A program made the translations under genes and the position numbers. From an uncultured Lachnospiraceae bacterium (GTDB lineage: Bacteria; Bacillota; Clostridia; Lachnospirales; Lachnospiraceae): a stretch of DNA of 64,000 bases. Positions 26,491 to 36,466 of this stretch are shown here, one piece after another (within the stretch, counting starts at the first letter, position 1; each line of letters starts with the position of its first letter). The stretch is taken from NCBI GenBank assembly GCA_934309145.1, contig CAKRCW010000002.1, forward strand, positions 62,001-126,000, given 5' to 3'. The notes under the pieces are model-generated. The model saw only the letters and a program-made list of their open reading frames with translations. It searched no databases and was not told where the DNA came from.

Positions 26491-28917
26491 CTACTTAGCT
26501 ACTATATTGACAATCTTACCAGGAACATAAATCTCTTTTATTATATTACCTGTAAGTCTGTCGCCAAGTGCCTCCTTAGCCTTGGCAAGAACAGTATTCT
26601 TATCATCATTAACAGAAATATTAACAGTAACCTTTGTCTTACCATTTATCTGTACGGCAATTTCCTTCTCATCATCTGCCATAGCTTCCTCCGAATAGGT
26701 TGGCCATGCATGGTGGAATACTGAATCTTTCTCACCAAGCTGTTCCCACAATTCCTCACCTATATGAGGAGCAAATGGTGCAATCAGCAATACTAATGTC
26801 TTAAGTGTCTCTTTATCTACGCCAGTGGTCTTAGTAAGCTCGATGAACTTATTATTATATTCCATGAATCCTGATATTACCGTATTAAGATTAAACTGCT
26901 CTAATCTCTGCGTAATGTCGAACACCATCTTATGACGTAACTTGACAAGTTCATTCGTCTCTGTCGAACTTCTGTCTTTGTTAGTCATTACCATATTATA
27001 CAACCTATTTATGAATCTGTAAATACCCTCTATTCCACTATCGTCCCAAATTGAATCAAGTTCTGGTGGTCCGATAAACAATTCATACATTCTAAGAGTA
27101 TCACAGCCATAATCTCTTACTATATCATCAGGCGATACTATGTTACCAAGTGACTTACTCATCTTAGTCGCTGCACCCGTGACCTTATCACGTCCACAGA
27201 CCATACCCTGATTAAATAACTTCTTAAATGGCTCATCAAAATCTACCACACCTATATCATGCAAGAACTTAGTATAGAATCTGGAGTAAAGGAGATGAAG
27301 TACAGCATGCTCTACACCACCTATATACATATCTACAGGTAAATACTTGTCTGCTTTCTCGCGGCTTACAAGCTCGTTCTTATTCTTATTGTCTATATAT
27401 CGAAGGAAATACCATGATGAACCTGCCCACTGTGGCATAGTATTGGTTTCTCTCTTAGCCGGCTTTCCACAGCATGGACATGTTGTATTAACCCAATCTG
27501 TAATATCAGCAAGAGGAGACTCTCCTGTACCTGTTGGCTGATAGCTTTCTACATCTGGTAAAAGTAATGGTAACTCTTCTTCAGGAACCGGCACTGCACC
27601 GCAATCCGGACAATGTATAATTGGAATTGGCTCACCCCAATATCTCTGTCTTGAGAATACCCAGTCACGGAGCTTATAATTAACTGTTTTCTTACCGAAG
27701 CCCTTCTCCTCAATAATCATAGGAGCTTCCTTTTTAAGTACAGATGACTCCATACCATTCCATTCACCGGAATTAATCATCGTACCTGATGCCTCTGTGT
27801 AAGCCTCAGTCATATTCTCTATCTCCTTGCCATCCTTAGCTATAACCTGAATTATCGGCAAGTCAAATTTCTTAGCAAACTCAAAATCCCTGTCATCATG
27901 CGCAGGAACACACATAATAGCACCTGTACCATAATCAGCAAGTACATAATCTGATAACCAAATAGGAACCTTTTTACCATTCAAAGGATTTATTGCATAG
28001 CTTCCTGTAAATACACCTGTCTTATCCTTATCCTGCATTCTGTCTACATTTGACTTCATAGATGCATCGTAGATATACTTATCTACAGCTTCCTTCGTCT
28101 CAGATGTGGCAAGTCCTGCAGCAAGTGCATGCTCAGGTGCAAGAACCATAAAGGTTGCACCATGTAATGTATCAGGTCTTGTTGTATATACAGTTATCTC
28201 CTCATCTCTTCCATCAACCTTGAAATTAACCTCTGCACCATAAGATTTGCCTATCCATTCGCTCTGCATCTTCTTAACCTTCTCAGGCCAGTCAAGCTTA
28301 TCAAGGTCTGCAAGCAAACGCTCAGCATATGCTGTAATCTTAAGCATCCACTGACGAAGATTCTTCTTAGTTACTTCAGCACCACATCTCTCACACTTAC
28401 CATTTACAACTTCTTCGTTGGCAAGACCTGTCTTACATGAAGGGCACCAGTTGATTGGCATATGCTTCTCGTAAGCAAGTCCCTTCTTAAACATCTGAAC
28501 GAATATCCACTGTGTCCATTTATAGAACTCTGGATCAGTTGTATTTACCTCCATATCCCAGTCGTATATAGCGGCTATCTGATTTATCTGTCTCTTAATA
28601 TTGGCTATGTTAGAGGCAGTAGAAATACTTGGGTGTACTCCATTCTTAATTGCGTAATTCTCTGCCGGAAGTCCAAAAGCATCCCAGCCCATAGGATGAA
28701 TAACGTAATGTCCCTGCATGAGCTTATATCTGCTCCATACATCTGATATAACGTATCCTCTCCAGTGACCTACATGGAGTCCATTTCCTGATGGATATGG
28801 AAACATGTCAAGGCAGTAATACTTTGGTTTCTTACCGTCATTCACATTGATAGGATTCTCCTCCCATTTTTTTCGCCATTTGCCTTCAATCAGCTTATGA
28901 TTGTATCCGCTAGCCAT
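26491..28917 (-). CDS. leuS: Leucine-tRNA ligase
   Basis: This 808-residue class I synthetase has the HIGH-type motif in FPYPSGNGLHVGHWRGYV, the zinc domain WCPSCKTGLANEEV, the CP1 editing domain (TTRPDTLHGATF, ending VPAHDDRDFEFA) and the KMSKS motif in ATKMSKSLGNIV. It charges tRNA-Leu and edits misacylated products. I chose the ATG at 28917 (MASGYNHKLIE) with GGAGG upstream; the longer frame begins with a TTG inside that site. No T-box is visible; it lies in an operon with the genes at 28942, 29129 and 30062. Confidence 0.97.
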   Translation of the reverse strand: MASGYNHKLIEGKWRKKWEENPINVNDGKKPKYYCLDMFPYPSGNGLHVGHWRGYVISDVWSRYKLMQGHYVIHPMGWDAFGLPAENYAIKNGVHPSISTASNIANIKRQINQIAAIYDWDMEVNTTDPEFYKWTQWIFVQMFKKGLAYEKHMPINWCPSCKTGLANEEVVNGKCERCGAEVTKKNLRQWMLKITAYAERLLADLDKLDWPEKVKKMQSEWIGKSYGAEVNFKVDGRDEEITVYTTRPDTLHGATFMVLAPEHALAAGLATSETKEAVDKYIYDASMKSNVDRMQDKDKTGVFTGSYAINPLNGKKVPIWLSDYVLADYGTGAIMCVPAHDDRDFEFAKKFDLPIIQVIAKDGKEIENMTEAYTEASGTMINSGEWNGMESSVLKKEAPMIIEEKGFGKKTVNYKLRDWVFSRQRYWGEPIPIIHCPDCGAVPVPEEELPLLLPDVESYQPTGTGESPLADITDWVNTTCPCCGKPAKRETNTMPQWAGSSWYFLRYIDNKNKNELVSREKADKYLPVDMYIGGVEHAVLHLLYSRFYTKFLHDIGVVDFDEPFKKLFNQGMVCGRDKVTGAATKMSKSLGNIVSPDDIVRDYGCDTLRMYELFIGPPELDSIWDDSGIEGIYRFINRLYNMVMTNKDRSSTETNELVKLRHKMVFDITQRLEQFNLNTVISGFMEYNNKFIELTKTTGVDKETLKTLVLLIAPFAPHIGEELWEQLGEKDSVFHHAWPTYSEEAMADDEKEIAVQINGKTKVTVNISVNDDKNTVLAKAKEALGDRLTGNIIKEIYVPGKIVNIVAK

Positions 28918-28941
28918 TCTTTTATCCTCCAATTTTACATT

Positions 28942-29127
28942 TTAAACAAATCTATTCAAATCATTATTATAAGTATATCCTATTTTGTCAAGTTTTTCTT
29001 CAATCAAAGACTTATCAACCCCAAACTGTGACGCAAATTCATCTAATGTAATTTTGTCATCACGGAGCCTTGTATTTACAAACGATAGAAGCATCATCGT
29101 GTCCTTAGGAAGATTATCTAATGCCAT
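28942..29127 (-). CDS. DUF4250-type small protein
   Basis: This 61-residue protein begins with LPKDTMMLLSFVNTRLRD and contains a helix-turn-helix-like segment (TLDEFASQFGVDKSLIEEKL). It fits the DUF4250 family of short Firmicutes proteins. It lies 1 base after the CobL-like gene and 24 bases before leuS. The HTH-like part suggests nucleic acid binding, but no function is known. Confidence 0.7.
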   Translation of the reverse strand: MALDNLPKDTMMLLSFVNTRLRDDKITLDEFASQFGVDKSLIEEKLDKIGYTYNNDLNRFV

Positions 29128-29128
29128 C

Positions 29129-30031
29129 CTATAACACCTCTCCTGTTATAAGCCATGGTGAAGGCTCTGTTACAAATATACTGTTCTTATCTGTCTTAGA
29201 AACTGTTATCTGCATAACCTCCATATTGCTTATATTGTACTTATTAAAGAGTGCCTTTACACCTGACAATATATCAAGTTCAAGTGTATATATTACAAAC
29301 TGCATCTTAGGATTCTTCTTAAGAAGTCTTGCTATATCCTCCTCCAGATGCTTGTTGGCTACTATAAATGACAATCTTGGAGTTGGTATACTGTCCATCG
29401 ACTCCTGCTCAAGGTCTGGTATTATCTTAACATTATGTACACCAAATTGCTTTACATTATCCTCCATTGTCTCTTTGGCACCTTTATCATTCTCAACACA
29501 GATAATGGTTCCATCACCAGCCACAAATGCAGCCTCGATAGCAATACTCTCCGCATCAACAAGACATATCGTATCCTGTGAATCCACACCAAGCAGACTC
29601 ATTATAACTGCTCTTATCTCATTTCCTACATACTTGATAGGTCCTTTAGAGAACATATCATTCTTCATTCCTATACGATATGACTCTCTTGTTTTCTCAT
29701 TAAGTATGAATATTACTGTAGGTCCAGTTATCTTTCTGTTTATAACCTCTTTTATCTTTACCTTCTTGACCTGGCCCTCCTCATCAAGGCCAACCCCATA
29801 CCACATATCATATTCGCCAAAACCTGCTTCCCAGAATTCATAAAATAAATCCTCGTGAAGCTCATCAGCAAAAACAAGAACACGCTTATTTGTCTCAATA
29901 AATGGGATAACATTCTTCATCTTGCCACAGATGTCAAGAAGTTTAATCTTCTCTGGATTAACACTCATTTCATCGGCAAAATATCCCATCCAGCTTAAAA
30001 TTTGATTAGTAGAATAACTTCCTTTTGCCAT
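29129..30031 (-). CDS. Reduced CobL-like (CbiE-CbiT) protein with degenerate SAM site
   Basis: The 300 residues follow the order of CobL (precorrin-6Y methyltransferase). RVLVFADELHEDLFYEFWEAG to about residue 105 matches the C-terminal half of CbiE. GPIKYVGNEIRAVIMSLLGV and IEAAFVAGDGTIICVENDK, then NVKQFGVHNVKII, match CbiT, and VMQITVSKTDK matches its end. The first ~100 residues of CbiE, with its SAM-binding loops, are missing. The CbiT glycine motif (D-x-G-x-G-x-G) reads VDAESIAIEAA. No other cobalamin gene is near; it sits in the leuS operon. I infer a repurposed, probably non-methylating protein. Confidence 0.6.
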   Translation of the reverse strand: MAKGSYSTNQILSWMGYFADEMSVNPEKIKLLDICGKMKNVIPFIETNKRVLVFADELHEDLFYEFWEAGFGEYDMWYGVGLDEEGQVKKVKIKEVINRKITGPTVIFILNEKTRESYRIGMKNDMFSKGPIKYVGNEIRAVIMSLLGVDSQDTICLVDAESIAIEAAFVAGDGTIICVENDKGAKETMEDNVKQFGVHNVKIIPDLEQESMDSIPTPRLSFIVANKHLEEDIARLLKKNPKMQFVIYTLELDILSGVKALFNKYNISNMEVMQITVSKTDKNSIFVTEPSPWLITGEVL

Positions 30032-30061
30032 ATTCCTTCCTCCTTAAATGGTAGTCATTAT

Positions 30062-31456
30062 TTATTCATTATCATCTATACCAGAAGCATCCGCCTTCTC
30101 TTCGGTATTCTCATTGGTATTTTCTTCATTCTGTATAGATTTTTTACTGTGCATTTTACTCTTTAAGAAATCTTTTCTCTTCTTCTGTCTTATACTCCTT
30201 CTCTTCTCATGCTTATCTCTGTATAAAGGCTCTCCCGACTCCTCATCAAAGCCCTTCAATCGGAAATAATCCTCAGTTCTTGATGAAAGACTCTTCTTTC
30301 TAAGTCCATCTCTAAGCTGTACAGCGCAGAACGCATAAAGACACGCAAACACTGGCACGCCCAGTATCATTCCTGCTACTCCAAACAGGTCTCCACCAAC
30401 AAGAATTGCAACCAGCACCCATACTCCGGATAATCCTGTTGCATCTCCAAGAATAAGTGGTCCAAGGATGTTTCCGTCAAACTGCTGCAATATTATAATC
30501 CATATTACAAATATCACGAACATAACCGGATCGTCCATCAATGCAAGGAGTGCACCAGGCACCGCACCGATAAATGGTCCAAAAAATGGAATTATATTTG
30601 TTACTCCAACTATAACGCTTATAAGAACTGCATACTCCATACCTACAATGGATGTAAATATAAAGCACATTATTCCTATTATTACAGAATCAATTATCTT
30701 GCCATTTATAAAGCCACCGAATACTGAGTTGGCATAAGATGCTCCCTGAAGTATTTTGTTGCCTGTCTTTTTAGAGAAAAGGCAATATATCATCTTCTTT
30801 GTCTGTGCAAGCAGAACATCTTTACTCATAAGAAGATAGATACACACGATAAGACCGATGAAGAAATTAAGTACAGCCTTAACTCCTACCATAACTCCTG
30901 AAGAAATCTTCAATGCAATAGTGTCAAGATTAGGCATTATTGTGTTCTTGAATATACCAAATACGTTATTCTCCATATAGTCAAGAACCTGCGTCAGCTT
31001 ATCCTCCATAAATGCGTTCTTTGCAAACATTTTCTCAATCCAGTTCTGTGCTGACTCTATATATTCAGGCATTTTATTAACCAAGTCGGTAAGACTCTGA
31101 TATATTCTAGGTATAATAAGCCACAAAAAGCCTGCCAAAACGCCTATGAATAAAACCATGGTAAATATCATTGATAAGGTTTTTACCTTCTTATAAGCGG
31201 TGTCATAATCGCACTTTTTCATCTTGTTTGCTAAAAGATATGATAATCCCCGTCTTATATAAATCATAATAGGATTAATTAAGAATGCTATAACGATACC
31301 TATAATAAACGGTGATAGTGCAGATATTATATTGCCAAAATAGCCCACGATATTCTTCCATTCCTTTATGACTTCATTAAACACCAAACATATACACACC
31401 GAAATGGTAAGCATAACACCTATGCGCACTATATTTTTATTTGACCGTTTATCCAT
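30062..31456 (-). CDS. AI-2E family transporter (PerM-like)
   Basis: This 464-residue membrane protein has about eight helices in the usual 3+5 arrangement: a pair of N-terminal hairpins, a long amphipathic region around residues 125-190, and a C-terminal block with GVTNIIPFFGPFIGAVPGALLAL, the family hallmark. The cytoplasmic tail is unusually long and charged (about 80 residues, KRRSIRQKKRKDF). Members export AI-2 or ions, or act on the envelope; the substrate here is unknown. I chose the ATG at 31456 with AGGAG upstream. It is first in the leuS operon. Confidence 0.85.
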   Translation of the reverse strand: MDKRSNKNIVRIGVMLTISVCICLVFNEVIKEWKNIVGYFGNIISALSPFIIGIVIAFLINPIMIYIRRGLSYLLANKMKKCDYDTAYKKVKTLSMIFTMVLFIGVLAGFLWLIIPRIYQSLTDLVNKMPEYIESAQNWIEKMFAKNAFMEDKLTQVLDYMENNVFGIFKNTIMPNLDTIALKISSGVMVGVKAVLNFFIGLIVCIYLLMSKDVLLAQTKKMIYCLFSKKTGNKILQGASYANSVFGGFINGKIIDSVIIGIMCFIFTSIVGMEYAVLISVIVGVTNIIPFFGPFIGAVPGALLALMDDPVMFVIFVIWIIILQQFDGNILGPLILGDATGLSGVWVLVAILVGGDLFGVAGMILGVPVFACLYAFCAVQLRDGLRKKSLSSRTEDYFRLKGFDEESGEPLYRDKHEKRRSIRQKKRKDFLKSKMHSKKSIQNEENTNENTEEKADASGIDDNE

Positions 31457-31503
31457 ATATCTTCTATCTCCTATCACTGATTAATATATATATTATACAC
31501 CCT

Positions 31504-33420
31504 TTACTGATTAGCTATAAGCGTCATAAATTCAATATCTGAAACTGCTTTTGAATAATACCAGCCCTGCATATAGTGACAGCCTATATCTATAAGGTGG
31601 TCTCTCATCTCTTCTGTCTCAACACCCTCTGCAACTATGTATAACTCAAGCGCATTTAACATTCCTATTGTATATTCCAGAGTAATTCCTGCTTTATCGT
31701 TCTTAAAGGAATCCCATATAATGTATTTATCAAGTTTGATTATCTTAAATGGCATATGATTTATATAATCAATGTTAGCATTACCTGAACCATAATCATC
31801 AAGAGAAAAGCTTATACCATAATCAAGCAATTTATCTATATTCTCCCCAACTGCAGATGATGCAGTCATTGTCGCAGTCTCGGTAATCTCTATATTAATC
31901 TGCTTAGGGTTAACTCCGTAATTGTCCATAATAGCCTTGACTCTCTCAGCAAAATTATGCTGCATAAGCTGAACAGGACTGATATTAACCTCTATATACT
32001 CAACTGTAGAGTCTGCAATTTTAAAATCATGTATGAACTTACATACCTTTGTAAGAATCATCTCACCCATCTCTATGATAAGTCCATTCTTCTCTGCTAT
32101 AGGAATAAATATCTCCGGTGATATCCATCCGAGCTTCTCATCATGGAGTCTCACAAGTGCCTCTGCTGAGTTGTACACTCCCTTGCTTACAGAGTATATA
32201 GGCTGGTAATAAACCTGCAGCTCATCTCTGTCCATAGCCTGCTTCACAGCCTTCTCAACTGCCTTGTCCTGCTTAATTCTGTCAAGATTGACATCACGTG
32301 CATTAGTAATCTTACCCTTGCTTGTCTTTTTAGCTATAGACATTGAATAATCAAGTACTTCGATAAGCTCACCATAATCAGATGCATCGCGTGGGCACTC
32401 TATACAACATACAGAAGCAGACATCATAATTCCCATCTGTGTCTCGCTATACCATGGGTGTTTAAACCTTCCATGAATTGTCTCGACTATCTCATCTGTA
32501 TCCTCGAGATTCTTATCAAGTATTACACAAAATTGGTCTGAGCCAAATCTGAATACTGTTTTATTAGCCTTCATTGATTCAAGGAAGCTTCCAATCTGAT
32601 ATAGAAGATTATCTCCATTGTCAACACCGTAGGTCTTATTGATGAACTTGAAATCATCCATGGCAAGTGCAATAACTACAAACTTTTTATCTGAATTAAA
32701 TAATGTATTTACATATTCACCCATAAATTTTCTATTAAACTGATTAGTTATTGAATCCATTACGTTGCCAGGATTATGCAAATAATAGTAAAGTGTAAGG
32801 CATACTGATGCCAGCATAAAATTAAGCAACGGCTCGTAATACTTAATCTGTAAAATACAGCCTATGATACCGCACGCTATATTGAACATCAGGGCAAATG
32901 ACCTGAGGAAGTTTAAGCTCTTGCCCTTTTTCAATAAAATTACAAAGCTAATCACTACCAAAATTGCATTAACAACATACCAAAGGAAACATATTGTACT
33001 TATCTTATATCTTCCACTTTCATCGAAGTAAAATGCACTTCTGGTAATACAGTTTACTGCAGCTGCTAAAATATTAATGATAATTACTACATTAAAGCTT
33101 CTGTTAATTATCTTTCTGTATTTATTACCTATATTACCAAGCAGCAATATGTAATATGCAAGAATCACAGCAGCCAGATTAAGTGCAAGATTCTGGAATG
33201 CTACAGCAAAATACAGTGCATCCTTACCAAATGTGTCAAGGTCCATACATATATGCGTAGCCACAATCTCAGTTACGGTCGCAATACAAATCATAGTAAT
33301 TAATACAAAAAAAACTTTATGTGCTTTGATTGGTATTTTCTTACCTGTCATATACCATATAGCTATCAGCAATATCAAAAATGTTGCCGCATAATCATAC
33401 GCTAAATTCCATCCTGCCAT
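31504..33420 (-). CDS. Membrane c-di-GMP phosphodiesterase with degenerate GGDEF and intact EAL
   Basis: This 638-residue protein has seven to eight N-terminal helices (about residues 5-220), a GGDEF domain in which the signature reads FGSDQF, and an EAL domain. The latter keeps EALVRL, NISPVQ, EITETATM, DDYGSGNANIDYI and EGVETEEM, the residues needed for metal binding and catalysis. It should hydrolyse c-di-GMP to pGpG at the membrane, with the GGDEF domain as a GTP-sensing or structural module. It is a separate unit 47 bases upstream of the AI-2E gene. Confidence 0.9.
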   Translation of the reverse strand: MAGWNLAYDYAATFLILLIAIWYMTGKKIPIKAHKVFFVLITMICIATVTEIVATHICMDLDTFGKDALYFAVAFQNLALNLAAVILAYYILLLGNIGNKYRKIINRSFNVVIIINILAAAVNCITRSAFYFDESGRYKISTICFLWYVVNAILVVISFVILLKKGKSLNFLRSFALMFNIACGIIGCILQIKYYEPLLNFMLASVCLTLYYYLHNPGNVMDSITNQFNRKFMGEYVNTLFNSDKKFVVIALAMDDFKFINKTYGVDNGDNLLYQIGSFLESMKANKTVFRFGSDQFCVILDKNLEDTDEIVETIHGRFKHPWYSETQMGIMMSASVCCIECPRDASDYGELIEVLDYSMSIAKKTSKGKITNARDVNLDRIKQDKAVEKAVKQAMDRDELQVYYQPIYSVSKGVYNSAEALVRLHDEKLGWISPEIFIPIAEKNGLIIEMGEMILTKVCKFIHDFKIADSTVEYIEVNISPVQLMQHNFAERVKAIMDNYGVNPKQINIEITETATMTASSAVGENIDKLLDYGISFSLDDYGSGNANIDYINHMPFKIIKLDKYIIWDSFKNDKAGITLEYTIGMLNALELYIVAEGVETEEMRDHLIDIGCHYMQGWYYSKAVSDIEFMTLIANQ

Positions 33421-33456
33421 ATTCTCTCCTTCTAATTCCCCGTATATATATTAGTC

Positions 33457-34404
33457 TTATCTAAACCAAACATTAAGATCTACACTTCCATCAATTCCGT
33501 CTATCTGTCCCTCATTTGTGTACTGCCATCCGCTGTAAACATATGGGAAATCAGGCTGGTTAGAATAATGAGCAACCCAGAATTTATATCCGCCGAGTCT
33601 TGTAAGATCAAGCTTCTGCACAAACCAGTTACGGTTAGAATATATCATCGAAGTATATCCTGCTGCATTTATGGTATCACAAAAGCCTATGATACTGTCT
33701 GTTCTTGATGTTATGTCCAAATCATTTGTTCTTGCATCCTCTGCCCATACCTCCTCGGTATCTATGGCAACAGGACATGTTATGTTATAGTCTTTTATTG
33801 TGTTAAGAACAAAATTGGCCTCCTCAACACCTTCATCATAGTTAAGTGCCTGCGAGAAGAAATACACACCAACCTGTATACCTGCCTCAGTGGCATTAGC
33901 TGCATGCTGTGCAAACATATCATCTACAACCATAGCACCAGACCCATAACCTCGGTAGCCCACTCTTAGCATTGCAACCTCTACGCCTGCTGCCTTTAAA
34001 GCCTGCCAGTCAATATATGGCTGATAAGCCGATACGTCCACCGCAAGTATACTCTGTCTGCTTCCGTCAGCTCCATGATAGTACATTTTACTGCTGTCAT
34101 CTTCTATATAATACTGCGACACGTCATAGTCATTTCTTGGTACCTCGCTTACAATCTTATAGAATTCGCACTCAGGCGGTGTTCCTATAAGAACATAGCT
34201 TGCTCTTGCAAAGCTCCAGAAATTGGTGTCTATCATAGTCCCCTCATCACTGCATGACATATACCAGGCATGCGTTCCCGGATTCACAAACACCGGAGTA
34301 TTTCTATGAATATTAACATTTATGCCTATAATTACGCCTATGGCAACTAATACTATAGCTGATGCCAATAAAGTAACCGTTTTCATCAATCTTGTATTTC
34401 TCAT
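33457..34404 (-). CDS. GH25 muramidase with N-terminal membrane anchor
   Basis: This 315-residue protein has an N-terminal membrane helix or uncleaved signal (residues 8-28), a linker domain of about 95 residues, and a GH25 barrel from about residue 120: AVDVSAYQPYIDWQAL, VGVYFFSQAL, CPVAIDTEEVW with the catalytic D-x-E, and YKFWVAHYS. It should cleave the N-acetylmuramic acid-N-acetylglucosamine bond of peptidoglycan outside the cell. It is a single gene between the EAL protein and the exporter operon. Confidence 0.92.
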   Translation of the reverse strand: MRNTRLMKTVTLLASAIVLVAIGVIIGINVNIHRNTPVFVNPGTHAWYMSCSDEGTMIDTNFWSFARASYVLIGTPPECEFYKIVSEVPRNDYDVSQYYIEDDSSKMYYHGADGSRQSILAVDVSAYQPYIDWQALKAAGVEVAMLRVGYRGYGSGAMVVDDMFAQHAANATEAGIQVGVYFFSQALNYDEGVEEANFVLNTIKDYNITCPVAIDTEEVWAEDARTNDLDITSRTDSIIGFCDTINAAGYTSMIYSNRNWFVQKLDLTRLGGYKFWVAHYSNQPDFPYVYSGWQYTNEGQIDGIDGSVDLNVWFR

Positions 34405-34471
34405 ATATAATCACATACCAATCTTTATCTTAAGAAATTTTATAGAATTAAATCCGTTTAATTATAGCATA

Positions 34472-36466
34472 TCAGGAGTGCTTAAACAACTGCTTTCGCA
34501 TTAATAAAAAGCCTAAAATCACAAATGCCATACCAGTTGTAAAAAGAACTGCCACGTCTATTACACTGAACACTTCTTTATCAAAAACAGGCAGTATTTT
34601 CGCCATTTTTACAGGATAATACATAAACAGTACAGATATTCCATTATTAATAAAATGCATTATCATACCAGGGAATATACTCTTTGTCCAATGTGCAACC
34701 ATGCATATCGCACCACCTATAAGAGCTGTCGTAAAAAACTTGACAATACTCATGTGGTACACACCAAATATGGAGGCAGAGAGAACAACTGCCCAGACCG
34801 GTTTAAGCTTAGCCTCAAATGCAGAGAAGATATACCCTCTGAACATCAGCTCCTCACATATTGCAGGTGCAAGTGCAACAACAAGCAGAGTTTTAAGAAA
34901 GCTGTCTCCAAGCAGCGTCGTTGTATCTGCCTGAACATTTTCTGCACTCGACTTAAATATCATACTCGTAAACGCTGTCAGTAACACTCCGAGAAGTATC
35001 ACTCCAAATATAATTAATATACTTCCAGCAAGCTCCTTAAGCCTAAAGCTCCTTATACGAAATGTATCCTTTATGCTCTTTTTGGTGTATATAGCTGCAA
35101 GCATTGGAAGCAAAAGTATCAACACCTGAGTCCCAAGTATGCCATAATAACCAAGCGAAAGCTGCATCATGCTACCAAGATATACTACCGCAACTGCTGC
35201 CACAGCAATTACAAGCCACGCATCACCAATTGTCGGCACTCCGCCCTTTCTCATGTTGCTTCTTCTCTCAAATATCTGAACGCCGGCAGAGCCGTCGCCA
35301 AACAAAATGCTCTCACTGTTATATATCCTGCCAAGAAATGTAATAGCAAGTATTCCGTACACAACATTGCTCATAAGAACTATCGCAATTATTCCTATAT
35401 TAATCTTAAATGCAAGCAAATCCCTGATAAGCAGACATATATTTGCAACAGGCACTAATGCCATATTTGCAGTCAGAGTTACATTAGGGATAAATCCTAT
35501 AAACGACGCAAACATAATAACTAACATAAGAGGCGTAATATAATTATTAGCCTCCTTGTAGCTCTTGGCAAATGCACATACACACATTGTTATTGCGCTC
35601 ATAAAAATTGCAAATGCAAGAACACAAAGTACTCCAACTATAATTGCAGGAATGAATTTAGTCATATCTATACCGCTTATGCTGTCTGACACTTTCTGCA
35701 TCATATTATACATATATGCCCCTACACCACACATAGATATAATATTAAGAATTGCCGATGCAACACCTATGGTAGCAACGGTAAGGAATTTACTCATAAT
35801 AAGCTCATGGTTAGATACCGGAAGTGTCAGTATTGTCTCAAGAGTTCCCCTCTCCCTCTCACCGGCAGTCGTATCTATCGCAGGGTACATAGTTCCAAGC
35901 ATAAGACTTACAATAAGCATAAAAGGAAGAATTGTTCCAAGCAGGCTTCCGGCAGACTCCTCATTGCTTGCCATGTCAATATAGGATACCTGTACAGGGT
36001 TAAGCACCTCTTTGGGATTAAGACCTTCTTCCTTAAGCTTTTTCTCTATCAAATGTTCCTTCAGCAGGTCGAGTGAATCAGCGATTTTATTTACAGCATA
36101 ACTTGAATTAGTGACTGCTGAAACATAATATACCTTATAATTGTATACGCCGTCAGCATCAACACGCTCTATGTAAGCGTCTATATCCTCATCGGCAAGA
36201 GCGTCCTCCGGATTATCTACATAGCTTATATCAAAATCCTCGCCAAGATACTCAGACAGTTCATCATTATCATAAAAGGTTAAGGCTATATTATATGTCC
36301 GCTCGGACATACCTGTAGATATACTTGTCATAAGCGTAAGTCCCGCTATAAACACAAGAGGATATAAAACCAATGGTACAACAAGCATCATAAGAACTGT
36401 TTTCTTGTCTCTAAGGACATCTAACATTTCTTTTTTGTAAAGGCTTTTTACAACTCTGCTATTCAT
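34472..36466 (-). CDS. ABC exporter permease fused to a CPBP intramembrane protease
   Basis: In this 664-residue protein, residues 1-400 form a NatB-type ABC-2 permease (start RVVKSLYKKEMLDVLRDKKT, large extracytoplasmic loop, GERERGTLETILTLPVS, then five or six helices). Residues 410-660 form a CPBP (Abi) family domain with EELMFRG, GVYHMSIVKF and the His/Asn in MHFINNG, the putative catalytic motifs. It works with the ATPase encoded upstream; their reading frames overlap by 8 bases. A role in exporting and processing a peptide is inference. Confidence 0.88.
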   Translation of the reverse strand: MNSRVVKSLYKKEMLDVLRDKKTVLMMLVVPLVLYPLVFIAGLTLMTSISTGMSERTYNIALTFYDNDELSEYLGEDFDISYVDNPEDALADEDIDAYIERVDADGVYNYKVYYVSAVTNSSYAVNKIADSLDLLKEHLIEKKLKEEGLNPKEVLNPVQVSYIDMASNEESAGSLLGTILPFMLIVSLMLGTMYPAIDTTAGERERGTLETILTLPVSNHELIMSKFLTVATIGVASAILNIISMCGVGAYMYNMMQKVSDSISGIDMTKFIPAIIVGVLCVLAFAIFMSAITMCVCAFAKSYKEANNYITPLMLVIMFASFIGFIPNVTLTANMALVPVANICLLIRDLLAFKINIGIIAIVLMSNVVYGILAITFLGRIYNSESILFGDGSAGVQIFERRSNMRKGGVPTIGDAWLVIAVAAVAVVYLGSMMQLSLGYYGILGTQVLILLLPMLAAIYTKKSIKDTFRIRSFRLKELAGSILIIFGVILLGVLLTAFTSMIFKSSAENVQADTTTLLGDSFLKTLLVVALAPAICEELMFRGYIFSAFEAKLKPVWAVVLSASIFGVYHMSIVKFFTTALIGGAICMVAHWTKSIFPGMIMHFINNGISVLFMYYPVKMAKILPVFDKEVFSVIDVAVLFTTGMAFVILGFLLMRKQLFKHS

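Noticed and set aside
26491..29127. A T-box or other riboswitch upstream of leuS
   Set aside because: The gap before leuS is only 24 bases and no GGTGGTACCGCG-like sequence is seen at the head of the operon.
29121..29843. A 240-residue open frame antisense to the CobL-like gene
   Set aside because: It mirrors codon usage of the real gene, is hydrophobic Ser/Ile-rich low-complexity sequence and has no start signals. The same applies to a 169-residue frame antisense to aroA.
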